DNA of 39,709 nt, taken from NCBI GenBank assembly GCA_964516325.1, contig CAZFAP010000020.1:1-39709 (forward strand). Reading direction: 5' to 3'. The notes beneath the pieces were generated by a model. It was not told the origin of the DNA, made no database searches, and saw only the letters and a list, made by a program, of their open reading frames with translations. The translations under genes were made by a program, and so were the position numbers. Source of the DNA: CAZFAP01 sp964516325 (lineage in GTDB: Bacteria > Auribacterota > JABMQX01). The first letter of the stretch is position 1. The number at the start of each line of letters is the position of its first letter. Positions 30,467 through 38,427 of the stretch are shown here, in pieces.

Positions 30467-30967
30467 ATGTTGGATTTGGCGGTATTTCTGTGGATTCACA
30501 TCTGCTCCATGGCAATGCTGATCGGAGGAATGACGTTCGTGTTTTTAGTGCTGCGGCCGGCCCTTTCTCGGCGTTCAGAGGAAACTGCCGTCAAAGAGGC
30601 ATCCGCGTTTGTCCGGGCGCGCTTCCGTCTGATTGCGGTTTTCCTTACGGCCGCTGTCATCGCCTCCGGAATCCTCAACATCATCTTCGACCCCCCGAAG
30701 AAGGGGTGGATCGTTCTGCTCATCGGCAAGGTCCTCCTCGCAGGAGCAGTCCTTTACCTCTATTTCCGAAACGCCTTTGGGAAGCTTCCCAAAGGCGCAA
30801 CGCGGGAGCAGCCTGTGCCTTCCGAGAGCGGCATCGTAGAAGGCCCGAGCGAGTGGAAGACGACGTGGCTGTTGTCTCCCACCTCTTCGCAGGTCAAGAT
30901 CGAACTGATCGCCATCGGGGGCGCCCTCATAGTCGCTCTTCTCGGTGTCATCCTCGTGTCGCGTTGA
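30467..30967 (+). CDS. CopD-like four-helix membrane protein
   Basis: This 166-residue inner-membrane protein has four predicted helices (about 5-30, 52-70, 76-95 and 145-165) and resembles the CopD/DUF2269 group in its first helix, FLWIHICSMAMLIGGMTF, where His and Met are well placed to bind copper or haem. A hydrophilic loop (100-140) lies between helices 3 and 4. GAGGTGGTGAG precedes the ATG. Copper import or haem binding is only suggested by similarity; the efflux operon is 20 kb away. Confidence 0.7.
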   Translation: MLDLAVFLWIHICSMAMLIGGMTFVFLVLRPALSRRSEETAVKEASAFVRARFRLIAVFLTAAVIASGILNIIFDPPKKGWIVLLIGKVLLAGAVLYLYFRNAFGKLPKGATREQPVPSESGIVEGPSEWKTTWLLSPTSSQVKIELIAIGGALIVALLGVILVSR

Positions 30968-31263
30968 GTCGCAGACCTTCCCGCGGACATTTGGACGAGG
31001 GGGGATGCCGCCGATTTTCCCCATTTTTCGCCCCCCCGCCCTCGCGAACGCATTTCTTCTCGTTGTGCTCGAAGAAAAGCGCAGCAGGCTCTCTCGACGA
31101 AAGTGCGTCTTTCCCCTTGACTCAGAGGGAATCGCGGGGGAAAATAATAGGGAGTTCACAAGGCTTCGCGCTGCCGGGAAAAGTGGCTTTCAGGGCAGCG
31201 GGTCTCGACGAGCAATGGAGTTCGCTCCATTCCCAGCCCAACGGAAAGGGGGTGGCAGAAAGT
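30968..31263. other. Spacer before the lysine-rich micro-ORF
   Basis: No gene is seen in these 296 bases. A -35-like TTGACT lies at 31117-31122, with an A/T-rich AAAATAATAG at 31141-31150 that could act as an off-spaced -10. A C-rich run is present near 31031. Confidence 0.4.
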
Positions 31264-31326
31264 ATGGCGAAAGGAAAAAGCAAGCCCAGGAAAGAAGCCA
31301 AGAAGCCAGCGAAGAAAAAGAAATAG
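31264..31326 (+). CDS. 20-residue lysine-rich micro-ORF
   Basis: This frame encodes MAKGKSKPRKEAKKPAKKKK, half of it lysine. A purine-rich GGAAAGGGGGTGG lies 10-20 bases upstream. Short Lys/Ala/Pro peptides of this kind occur as C-terminal tails of DNA-binding proteins, and as isolated small frames, in other bacteria. It may be a nucleic-acid-binding peptide, or a chance frame in purine-rich DNA. The frame is open on the left but that part is not gene-like. Confidence 0.4.
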   Translation: MAKGKSKPRKEAKKPAKKKK

Positions 31327-31368
31327 CATCGGCCTGCGATGCCAACACCCTTATCTTTTCCGAGCTTT

Positions 31369-31390
31369 CCCCGCGGCCCCGGTCGCGGGG
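31369..31390. terminator. GC-rich hairpin before the ABC ATPase gene
   Basis: CCCCGCG (31369-31375) and CGCGGGG (31384-31390) form a perfect 7-bp stem with an eight-base loop. It lies 25 bases before the ABC gene start and is followed by TAAGCTTTGTTA, not a true T-run. It could end the upstream transcript or affect translation of the ABC gene. Confidence 0.4.
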
Positions 31391-31414
31391 TAAGCTTTGT
31401 TATGGAGCGAGAGA

Positions 31415-32209
31415 GTGAGCGTTTCGATTATCTCCGCGGAAAATCTCTCCAGCGCGTACGGGGACAACATCGTTCTTCATGACATATCCATCGAGGTTCA
31501 GCCGGGCGATTTCTACGGAGTGATTGGCCCCAACGGCTCCGGCAAGAGTACGCTGCTGAAGACCCTGACGGGCATCCTGAAACCTGTCGCAGGCCGGGTC
31601 CGGATTTATGGGAGGGATATCGCTCATCTCTGCCCCCGGGAAATCGCCAGAAAAATCGCCGCCATCCCACAGGAAATCTCCATCCTGTTCCCGTTCACCG
31701 CGGAGGAGATTGTCGCCATGGGCAGGCATCCGCACATTCGCCGATTCGGCGGGGAAAGCGAAAGGGACCTGAAGGTGATCGAGCGCTCGATGAAAGACAC
31801 GGAAACCTTTTCCCTCGCCGGTCGTTACATGGACGAACTGAGCGGCGGCGAAAGGCAGAGGGTCATCATCGCGCGAGCGCTCTGCCAGGAGCCGGAAGCA
31901 TTGCTCCTCGACGAGCCGACCTCTCACCTCGACATCAATCATCAGGTGGAAGTGTTCGAGCTATTGACCGAATTGAACCGAAAGAGAAACCTTGCGGTTT
32001 TCGTGGTTTCGCACGACCTCAACCTCTGCGCCGAGTATTGTCGCGAGCTCATCATTATCAAAGACGGGCGAATCCATCGTCGCGGCGCCCCAAAAGAAAT
32101 CCTCACCGAAGAGACCGTCAGAGAAGTCTATGAAACCGAAGTTTCTATCCTCGCCAACCCGAAAAGCGAAGCACCTATCGTCTCCATCATTTCGCGGGGC
32201 GCTCGATGA
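31415..32209 (+). CDS. ABC transporter ATP-binding protein, FecE/BtuD type
   Basis: This 264-residue ATPase powers import of an iron chelate, haem or cobalamin in most close relatives. Walker A GPNGSGKST is at 38-46, signature LSGGERQ at 142-148, Walker B with D166-E167 in LLLDEPTSHLD, and switch His at 200. The GTG at 31415 has GGAG seven bases upstream; the frame is open to 31397. No permease or binding-protein gene is adjacent, which is unusual; an MFS transporter follows after 97 bases. The substrate is therefore uncertain. Confidence 0.9.
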   Translation: MSVSIISAENLSSAYGDNIVLHDISIEVQPGDFYGVIGPNGSGKSTLLKTLTGILKPVAGRVRIYGRDIAHLCPREIARKIAAIPQEISILFPFTAEEIVAMGRHPHIRRFGGESERDLKVIERSMKDTETFSLAGRYMDELSGGERQRVIIARALCQEPEALLLDEPTSHLDINHQVEVFELLTELNRKRNLAVFVVSHDLNLCAEYCRELIIIKDGRIHRRGAPKEILTEETVREVYETEVSILANPKSEAPIVSIISRGAR

Positions 32210-32306
32210 ACAAATCCTCTCTCTCGCCCCTCGTTTTGCCGCATCGCCGCTTGCCTGTCGCGTCCGCCCAGGAGACGCCCGACGGAATCCCGGAGCCGTC
32301 TAAGCC

Positions 32307-33497
32307 ATGAGGACCCCCTTCGGTTGCAATTCTCAGCGAAGCATCGTCCTTACGTTTTCGCTTGCGATCCTTCTGTTTTCCTTCTCGACGGTAATCGAGA
32401 CGGTCTATCTTCCCATTCACCTGGAAAAGGTCATCGGCTTACCGAGGACGCAAATCGGTTTTCTGATTTCCATCTACGCCGTCACTCTGGTCCTTCTGGT
32501 GGCGCCCTTTGGGCATCTCTCGGACAGAATCTCCCCGAAGAGAATCATCCAAGCCGGATTGCTGCTGTTTGCCGTTTACTGTTCCGTCGTCGCCCGGGCG
32601 AAAAGCCTCTTTCCGCTGGTACTGGCTCAGCTTCTCGGCGGAATTGGAAGCTCGCTCGTCGTCATCGCCCTCCCCTCGTTGTACTTCAAGCACCTGACGC
32701 CTTCTCGGCGAGGGCAAAAGGTCGGGTTCTACATTTTCGCCAACTTCTTCGGCTTCGCTTTCGGTCCCCTGACGAGCGGCTTTCTTATCAAGCAGTGGAG
32801 TGTGTCTTACGCGGACGTATTCCTGATTGTCGGCGGGTTAATGGGAGGACTGTTGTTGTTCAGCTTCGCCCTGAAAGACACGGCGCCCTTCAAGATCAGC
32901 CTCTTCGAATACAAGAAAGACCTCCTCCGAAAGGAAGTCTTTCTCCTCATCTGCATGCTGCTTGCCATGGGCATCCACTACGGGAACGAGCAGGTGAGCT
33001 TCCCGCTTTACATGAGGGATGTCATCAAGCTCGACGATTTCGACGTTGGCGTGGTGTACGCGATTTTGGGATTTTGGATAGCCCTACTCTCCGCGATTGC
33101 CGGCGCCTTGTATGACCGCAACAAGAAGGTGCTCCTTTTCGTCTGCCTCGGGCTGTTGGTATCCGGCACTGCTCACATGTGGACGGCTTTCACGAAGAGC
33201 TATGGCGCCATCCTCGTTGCTCGCATTTTCCACACGACGGGGGACGCCTTCGTAATTTTCTCCATGAACGCCATCATCGCCTCCATATTCCCCGCTCATC
33301 GCATGGGAGGAAACGTCGGCTTCACGTCCTTTTTCCAGAGACAGGGGTCCTTTCTCGGCGCCCTGCTGAGCGGTTACCTCGACGCCTATCACGGATACCG
33401 CCTCTCATTCATCGTCGCCGGCTCCGCGACCATCCTGATGGGTATGATTCTGGCTGCCAACTGGAGAACGATGCTCAAATTGTCTAAGCAGTTGTAG
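32307..33497 (+). CDS. Major facilitator superfamily transporter
   Basis: This 396-residue membrane protein has the 12 hydrophobic helices of an MFS carrier. The loop between helices 2 and 3 has the family motif GHLSDRISPKRI, and a long cytoplasmic loop with FEYKKDLLRKEV separates the halves. The second half begins VFLLICMLLAMGIHYGNEQ. Substrate cannot be predicted; multidrug and sugar exporters share this pattern. The ATG at 32307 lacks a strong ribosome site. The end overlaps the convergent glycosyltransferase gene by 14 bases. Confidence 0.88.
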   Translation: MRTPFGCNSQRSIVLTFSLAILLFSFSTVIETVYLPIHLEKVIGLPRTQIGFLISIYAVTLVLLVAPFGHLSDRISPKRIIQAGLLLFAVYCSVVARAKSLFPLVLAQLLGGIGSSLVVIALPSLYFKHLTPSRRGQKVGFYIFANFFGFAFGPLTSGFLIKQWSVSYADVFLIVGGLMGGLLLFSFALKDTAPFKISLFEYKKDLLRKEVFLLICMLLAMGIHYGNEQVSFPLYMRDVIKLDDFDVGVVYAILGFWIALLSAIAGALYDRNKKVLLFVCLGLLVSGTAHMWTAFTKSYGAILVARIFHTTGDAFVIFSMNAIIASIFPAHRMGGNVGFTSFFQRQGSFLGALLSGYLDAYHGYRLSFIVAGSATILMGMILAANWRTMLKLSKQL

Positions 33498-34698
33498 AGC
33501 CTGTCGCGTCCCCCTCTCGCCATTCCGCCGCCTCCTCCGTCGAGGGTCTCGTGCGGTAGTACATCTGCAAGTACAGCTTCGCCATTGTCTGCGCCATCGT
33601 CGTGACGTTGAAGGGCCCCATAGCTTTCCTGAGACCTCGGTAAATCATGTCCCGCCTCAGCCCCGGCTTGTCAAGCAGCCGGATGATGCTCTCCGCAAGC
33701 GCGCGCGGGTTTCGCGGCGCAACAAGGAGTCCGTCAACACCGTGGTCAATGATTTCCGGTATCCCCCCGACCCGCGACGCCACAACCGGCGCTCCGCACG
33801 CCAAAGCCTCCACAATCGCCGTCCCAAACCCCTCCCACAACGACGGCAAGACAAAAACGTCAAAGCAGTTCAGAGCCACCGGAACATCCCTCCGAATCCC
33901 CGCGAACACAACCGCTCGCTCCACGCCGAGCTTCCTTGCCTGCTCCTCGAGCTTCTTCTGGAGCATCCCTCTCCCCACGAACACGAACTTAGCCCCCGGA
34001 TACCTCGGCAGCACCCGCGGAATCGCCGCAGTCAGAAACTCCTGTCCCTTCTGGCGGCTCATGTGCCCGACCGTCCCGATGACCGTGTCCCCCTCGTTTA
34101 TCCGCAACTCCTTTCGCACCCGTTCCACGTCCGCCCATCGCGGCGATCCCTTCCGAATCGGGAAGAAAACCCTCGTGTCAACCGAGTTTGGAACAACGAC
34201 CACTTTCAGCGGGTTGATCCCCACCTTCTTGACAAGATGCTCCCGTACTCCGTTGGAGCAGGCGATGATTCGGTCGGTACTTGCAGCAAGCCGCCGCTCG
34301 ATGAACGAAAACGGGAAGCGGGCTTTCAAGTCATAAACGTTCTGCTCGGAGCTTACGATGCAGTTCGCTCGAGCCAGAGCCGCCGCCAGCCGCCCGTATA
34401 TCTGGCTGTAAATCAAATGCGTGTGCACAATGTCGTACCGCCCCCTCATGATCGCCCGCTCCAACCTCAACAATACCGTCAGGTCCAGATTCCCCAGCAC
34501 CTGCATCACTCTGATCGGCGCCCCAAGCCTTGCGCATTCCCGCTCAAGCTCCCGCGTCACGTCCTTTCCCCGGTCCGGGACACACACCTCCTGCCGGAAA
34601 GTCTCCTTCGGGAGATGCTCCAGAAGTTGCAGGACAAATCGCTCGTTCCCGCCGATGTCCAGGCTGTTGATAATGTGAAGAACTCTGATCTTTCGCAT
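33484..34698 (-). CDS. GT4-family glycosyltransferase
   Basis: This 404-residue enzyme is a GT-B fold retaining glycosyltransferase (GT4), transferring a sugar from a nucleotide donor in lipopolysaccharide, exopolysaccharide or glycolipid synthesis. The N-terminal Rossmann part begins VLHIINSLDIGGNERF. The donor domain has GTVGHMSRQKGQEF and the E-x7-E motif with E289 and E297 in LWEGFGTAIVEALACG. ATG 34698 with TGAGGTG upstream is preferred; a start at 34773 would add 25 residues without similarity. It is a lone gene; no other glycan gene is adjacent, so the acceptor is unknown. Confidence 0.9.
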   Translation of the reverse strand: MRKIRVLHIINSLDIGGNERFVLQLLEHLPKETFRQEVCVPDRGKDVTRELERECARLGAPIRVMQVLGNLDLTVLLRLERAIMRGRYDIVHTHLIYSQIYGRLAAALARANCIVSSEQNVYDLKARFPFSFIERRLAASTDRIIACSNGVREHLVKKVGINPLKVVVVPNSVDTRVFFPIRKGSPRWADVERVRKELRINEGDTVIGTVGHMSRQKGQEFLTAAIPRVLPRYPGAKFVFVGRGMLQKKLEEQARKLGVERAVVFAGIRRDVPVALNCFDVFVLPSLWEGFGTAIVEALACGAPVVASRVGGIPEIIDHGVDGLLVAPRNPRALAESIIRLLDKPGLRRDMIYRGLRKAMGPFNVTTMAQTMAKLYLQMYYRTRPSTEEAAEWREGDATGSTTA

Positions 34699-34740
34699 TG
34701 AACACCTCAGTGCCTGGTTTTGATCTCGGTCCGGCATTCT

Positions 34741-34842
34741 GACAGGATCACAGGATGGTCGGGATAATCTCATGGCCTTTTGGAGCGGAGGCCCAGCAGC
34801 ACGGGGTCAAAGGCGTGATCCGGTTCATCCTGTAATCCTGTC
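34741..34842. repeat. ATCCTGT-family inverted repeat, copy 1
   Basis: GACAGGATCACAGGAT (34741-34756) pairs with ATCCTGTAATCCTGTC (34827-34842) at 15 of 16 positions across a 70-base loop. Each arm is itself a tandem of two 7-8-base units. Related copies are at 35204-35363 and 38342-38381. Confidence 0.7.
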
Positions 34843-35022
34843 CGATTTCTTCCGCTCTGGACGGGGTCGCCCTGCCTGAACAGGGCGTATCCCGTCAAAA
34901 AGACTCCTTCACGAGGTTTGATGCGCTGCGGCATTCGTGAACAGGTTCACTCCGCGAACCCGGCAGACTCGCCAGTCCATCTTATTTCTGCCCCGCGAAA
35001 TGTCAATTTCTTTGGCTCGGTG

Positions 35023-35036
35023 GGTGTGGCTGCGTA
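35023..35036 (+). repeat. GGTGTGGCT-type repeat core, copy 4
   Basis: GGTGTGGCTGCGTA followed by CTGGGG is close to the copy at 18356. It lies in the repeat island. Confidence 0.5.
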
Positions 35037-35203
35037 CTGGGGCGGCGCCTCGGACAGAACAGGGCGGTGTGACATTCGGGTCCTTGTATCGTGGCATCCC
35101 GCCTTTGGCGGGACCCGTGAATGGTCATGGGCAGGATGCCAATGCCACGTTTCTCCCAGGGGCGATTCCCCCTCCGCGTGCTCGTCAAGAAGAGAAAGAT
35201 GGA

Positions 35204-35363
35204 GACAGGATGACAGGATTGACGGGACGATCAGGAACCACAGATGGACGCAGATAAACGCGGATGGGTTGAAAAGCGAATATCTGCGTGTATCTGCGTG
35301 CATCCGCGGTTAATCTGGCATCGTGTTCATCCTGTGTGGCGCCGAGGGCGCCATTATCCTGTC
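35204..35363. repeat. Nested palindromes: ATCCTGT family around an AACCACAGATG family
   Basis: Outer arms GACAGGATGACAGGAT (35204-35219) and ATCCTGT...ATCCTGTC (35329-35335 and 35356-35363) enclose a second imperfect palindrome. That one has AACCACAGATGGACGCAGAT at 35236-35255 continuing to 35267, against its complement at 35280-35318. The right outer arm is split by 20 bases holding the GGCGCCGAGGGCGCC hairpin. It looks like repeat elements inserted into one another. Confidence 0.65.
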
Positions 35364-35465
35364 TGCCTCCCTTGTGTGCTTAGCGCCTCTGCGAGAGACC
35401 TCCCGCCTGCGTAGCGCCGATTTGCAGGGCAGAGACCGCAGAGCGAAGCTTGTGTCATCCCATTC

Positions 35466-35556
35466 GTCCTCCGCGTTCTCAGCGTCCTCAGCGGTGAATC
35501 CCTCCCGAGAGACGGGCCTACTCCTCCGCGATTTCTGCGTTCTCCGGGGTGAACCT
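35466..35556 (+). repeat. Direct repeats of CTCCGCG...GCGTTCTC...GGTGAA type
   Basis: CTCCGCGTTCTCAGCGTCCT followed by CAGCGGTGAATC (about 35471-35502) and CTCCGCGATTTCTGCGTTCT followed by CCGGGGTGAACC (about 35522-35553) are two direct copies about 50 bases apart. A more diverged copy seems to lie near 35370-35400. These resemble spacers seen in many environmental genomes. Confidence 0.5.
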
Positions 35557-35998
35557 CAACCTGTCTGAATCGCTCAGCGCTTCAGTCGGAAGTGTTGACA
35601 GTAGTTAACAGTTGTTCCAAAGGGCGAACGCTGATAACTCATTGAGGCGCAGGGAATTGGGGCATCACTATGTCAAATGTTGCCATCCGAAAACGTTTTT
35701 CGTCCCGCGCTTGTTGCCAAATGGAGCGCTTTGGTCTATGTCGTAACTCCTTCTGGACAAACGAATTGGAGTGGGCATCCCTCTGCGAGTCCCCTCCTTG
35801 GCGCAATATCTGCATCCATCGCAACTTGGGACATTTCTCAGGCTACGCGAAGCGCCGGGACTTGGCGCCCACTTGGAGCAGCGAACTCCGAAGGCTGATC
35901 GGATGTGTGGCGATCCCAAAGGCGCGACACGGTCGGGACTGCCAAAACCGAATCTCCCGCAGCTTGACAGGCGCCACTGGACAAAGGAACAGGCAGTA

Positions 35999-36292
35999 AT
36001 GGATGGACTGAACGTTCGTTACGAACGGTGCAATAGCATCGTCGGAAGAGTTATTGAGGGGAATGCCTTCCTCCTGGACGATAGAGGAAAACGTGTCCAC
36101 ACCTTGAACCGTGTGGGGACATTCATCTGGGGGCTTCTCGAAGAAGGTTCCACACTAAAAGAAATTGCCCGAAAGGTTTCCTACAAGTTCAACCTCAGCG
36201 AGGAAGTCGCCCACGCCGACACCCGCCAGTTCCTCCAGGAACTCGCCGACAAAGGCGTCGTCCGCGTCTTCCGCCCCGCCGAGCAGGCGTAA
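35999..36292 (+). CDS. PqqD-like protein
   Basis: This 97-residue protein matches the PqqD family (PF05402), small winged-helix-like chaperones that present precursor peptides to radical SAM or other RiPP-modifying enzymes. The middle GKRVHTLNRVGTFIWGLLEEG and LKEIARKVSYKFNLS are the family hallmarks. ATG 35999 has AGGAACAGG upstream. No radical SAM enzyme or precursor peptide is adjacent in the window, so its partner is unknown. Two alternate in-frame starts upstream give sequence without similarity. Confidence 0.82.
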   Translation: MDGLNVRYERCNSIVGRVIEGNAFLLDDRGKRVHTLNRVGTFIWGLLEEGSTLKEIARKVSYKFNLSEEVAHADTRQFLQELADKGVVRVFRPAEQA

Positions 36293-36466
36293 CGCGACGT
36301 TCACGCCTACCCCAAAGCAGACCTATGGCGATTCCCCCGGATACGCTTCTTGCCACCCTGCGCGCGTCTGATGTCTTTGTTTTCGAACGTTGCGGATTGT
36401 GCACGCTGGGCAACTCGCTGGCATTGCGCCCAAGGGTGTCCGGCAGCGACGCAGGATCATCGGTTC

Positions 36467-36796
36467 TTACTCCTCGTACAGCCCCTCGATCAGTACCGCC
36501 GTGCCGCTGGCGCTCACCATCAGCATGGTCTGGCCAACGGTCTCATAGTCCAGGTCAACCCCTACCACGGCGTTGGCGCCGACTGCAGCCGCCAGTGATT
36601 CCATTTCCCCCAGGGCGATCTGCTTGGCCCTTCGAAATTCTTCCTCATAGGCGGCAGACCTTCCTCCGACTATATCCCGTATGCACGCGAGGAGATCCTT
36701 CAAGACGTCTGCTCCCAGGATTGCCTCTCCGCTCACCAAGCCAAGGTATTTCAGGATCTTCTTGCCCTCGACGGTTGGCGTGGTTGTGACCAACAT
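36467..36796 (-). CDS. YbjQ/UPF0145 family protein
   Basis: This 109-residue protein belongs to the YbjQ (DUF74) family, a pentameric fold of unknown function, sometimes called heavy-metal-binding. It opens MLVTTTPTVEGKKI and has the conserved IRDIVGGRSAAYEEEF and GANAVVGVDLDYETV. AGGAGGGCGT precedes the ATG, a strong ribosome site. Its neighbours are PqqD-like and aroB on the other strand, which say nothing about its role. Confidence 0.92.
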   Translation of the reverse strand: MLVTTTPTVEGKKILKYLGLVSGEAILGADVLKDLLACIRDIVGGRSAAYEEEFRRAKQIALGEMESLAAAVGANAVVGVDLDYETVGQTMLMVSASGTAVLIEGLYEE

Positions 36797-37135
36797 ACGC
36801 CCTCCTTTCTGAACAGAACAATTTCCCCTCAGTTACTCCGGTCGCTGAGAAGACACGCGACATGCAAGAACGAGCTAATGCCCGATTCGTCCAACTCTCC
36901 GAGCATGACCCGACTCGAAAGGGGCGGAGTTCCGTTGCCCCAACGTGAGTCCTCCAGGCCGCGTAAAAGGTCTGCCGACGTCATCGTGCAGTTACGAAAC
37001 GGTTCGAATTGACGCGGCGCAAGGCGGATTGTATCATAGACCGTGTTGCACGGGACTTCGCCAAATCGGCTAAGCGGCCCGTTGGCCGCCAGTAGGGTTT
37101 TCTTCACCGGTAGCACCGTTATCACTGCCGTCAAG
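36797..37135. other. Divergent spacer between ybjQ-like gene and aroB
   Basis: These 339 bases hold the aroB promoter (37009-37037) and about 90 bases of aroB leader. No gene is supported in 36797-37008. Confidence 0.55.
37009..37037 (+). promoter_or_regulatory. Predicted promoter of aroB
   Basis: TTGACG (37009-37014) and TATCAT (37032-37037) are separated by exactly 17 bases, placing transcription start about 90 bases before the aroB ATG. Confidence 0.6.
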
Positions 37136-38233
37136 ATGGAAAAGATAAGAGTACCGCTTGGGGAAAGAAGCTACGAGATTATCATCGAAGCGGGAGGCAT
37201 CGCGAGCATTGGCGAGGCGGTTGCTCCTCTCGGCTTTGGGCGGAAGGGTGTGATTGTCTCCGACCCGCAAGTCAAGCGGCTGTACGGCGCTCCCGTGGCG
37301 GACAGCCTCGCCAAATCCGGCTTCAGCGTCGAGGTCCTCACCATTCCCGCCGGCGAGGAGCACAAAACCCTTGAGACTGTCGCGCGCCTCTACCACGAGA
37401 TGCTTTCCCTGGGGCTGGACAGGAAATCCTTCGTGGTTGCGCTCGGCGGAGGGCTTGTTGGAGACGTGGCTGGTTTTGCGGCGGCGACGTACATGCGGGG
37501 AATTCCGTTCGTCCAGGTTCCCACGACGCTCTTGTCGCAGGTGGACGCGAGCATCGGCGGAAAAGTCGGCGTCAACTTGCCCGAAGGAAAGAACCTCGTG
37601 GGGGCGTTCCACCAGCCCTCGTTCGTCCTGATAGACCCGAACGTTCTCAGAACCCTGCCCGCCAGGGAGCTGCGGTCTGGATTCGCCGAGGTCATCAAAT
37701 ATGGCGTCATTCGGGATGCGAGCTTCTTCTCGTTTCTCGAAGAGAATTATGAGGACATTCTCTTGCTCAGATCGGCGGCGGTGGAGAGAGCGATTGCGAC
37801 TTCCTGCCGAATCAAGGCGGAGGTCGTCGCTGGAGATGAGAGGGAGGAGTCCGGCTTACGAGCGATCCTGAATTTCGGGCACACGATTGCTCACAGCCTC
37901 GAAGCCCTCACCGATTACCGCGCGTACCTCCACGGAGAGGCCGTTTCCCTCGGGATGGCTTGTGCCGCGGACATTTCATCCAGGCTCGGTTATCTCCCCG
38001 AAAGCGATGCCGATAGAATCGTCAAGCTACTGAAGGACGCCGGTCTGCCGGTGACCTTCTCCGGTCTGGATGCCGAGCAAATCGTGTCGAGGATGCGTTT
38101 CGACAAGAAGGTCCTCGGCGAGAAAATCCGATTCGTCCTCGCAAGAAGGGTCGGTGAGGTCTTCCTATCGGACGACGCGCCGCTTGAACTTGTAAGCACG
38201 GTTCTTCGCGAAAGGCGCGAAGCGGCGCCGTGA
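37136..38233 (+). CDS. aroB: 3-dehydroquinate synthase
   Basis: This 365-residue cytoplasmic enzyme converts DAHP to 3-dehydroquinate, step two of the shikimate pathway, using NAD and a divalent metal. The NAD-binding GGGLVGDVAGFAAATYMRG and PTTLLSQVDASIGGK are diagnostic. The metal ligands lie in SGFAEVIKYG, NFGHTIAHSLE and YLHGEAVSLG. ATG 37136 gives the usual N-terminus (MEKIRVPLGERSYEI), although no good ribosome site precedes it and the frame is open to 37043. No other aro gene is adjacent. Confidence 0.96.
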   Translation: MEKIRVPLGERSYEIIIEAGGIASIGEAVAPLGFGRKGVIVSDPQVKRLYGAPVADSLAKSGFSVEVLTIPAGEEHKTLETVARLYHEMLSLGLDRKSFVVALGGGLVGDVAGFAAATYMRGIPFVQVPTTLLSQVDASIGGKVGVNLPEGKNLVGAFHQPSFVLIDPNVLRTLPARELRSGFAEVIKYGVIRDASFFSFLEENYEDILLLRSAAVERAIATSCRIKAEVVAGDEREESGLRAILNFGHTIAHSLEALTDYRAYLHGEAVSLGMACAADISSRLGYLPESDADRIVKLLKDAGLPVTFSGLDAEQIVSRMRFDKKVLGEKIRFVLARRVGEVFLSDDAPLELVSTVLRERREAAP

Positions 38234-38341
38234 AAGCGCACGCACGGATGCGCGGTTGCGCGACACGGCCTCGCTGGGGCGGGCACGGGCGTTGACGGGC
38301 GACGTCATACATCGTCGGATACGGAACGACTATTTGGACCA

Positions 38342-38381
38342 AACAGGATTTACGAAATCCTGTTCATCCTGTTATCCTGTC
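38342..38381. repeat. ATCCTGT-family repeat, copy 3
   Basis: AACAGGATTT-ACG-AAATCCTGTT (38342-38364) is a perfect 10-bp inverted repeat, followed at once by CATCCTGTTATCCTGTC. It lies between aroB and dprA, which is the only other content of that gap. It could also act as a terminator for aroB. Confidence 0.7.
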
Positions 38382-38427
38382 AGAAAGAAGTCTCAATAGG
38401 ATTCACGAGCCACAGCGCTGAGGAACC

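Larger units (their letters stand above)
34699..35998. other. 1.3-kb repeat island without recognisable gene
   Basis: Between the glycosyltransferase and PqqD-like genes I find at least four kinds of short intergenic repeats (see the separate entries) and a stretch at 35570-35960 that is richer in A/T. Open frames there, such as 35670-35999 on plus, do not resemble a family and have no clear ribosome site. Remnants of a degraded gene are possible in 35660-35960 but cannot be named. Confidence 0.55.

Noticed and set aside
34741..35363. CRISPR array
   Set aside because: Repeats are palindromic, differ in length and spacing, and there are no regular unique spacers or cas genes.
35670..35999. 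109-residue plus-strand frame in the repeat island
   Set aside because: It has no ribosome site and no family resemblance; two other frames over the same bases are equally open, which points to spacer DNA.
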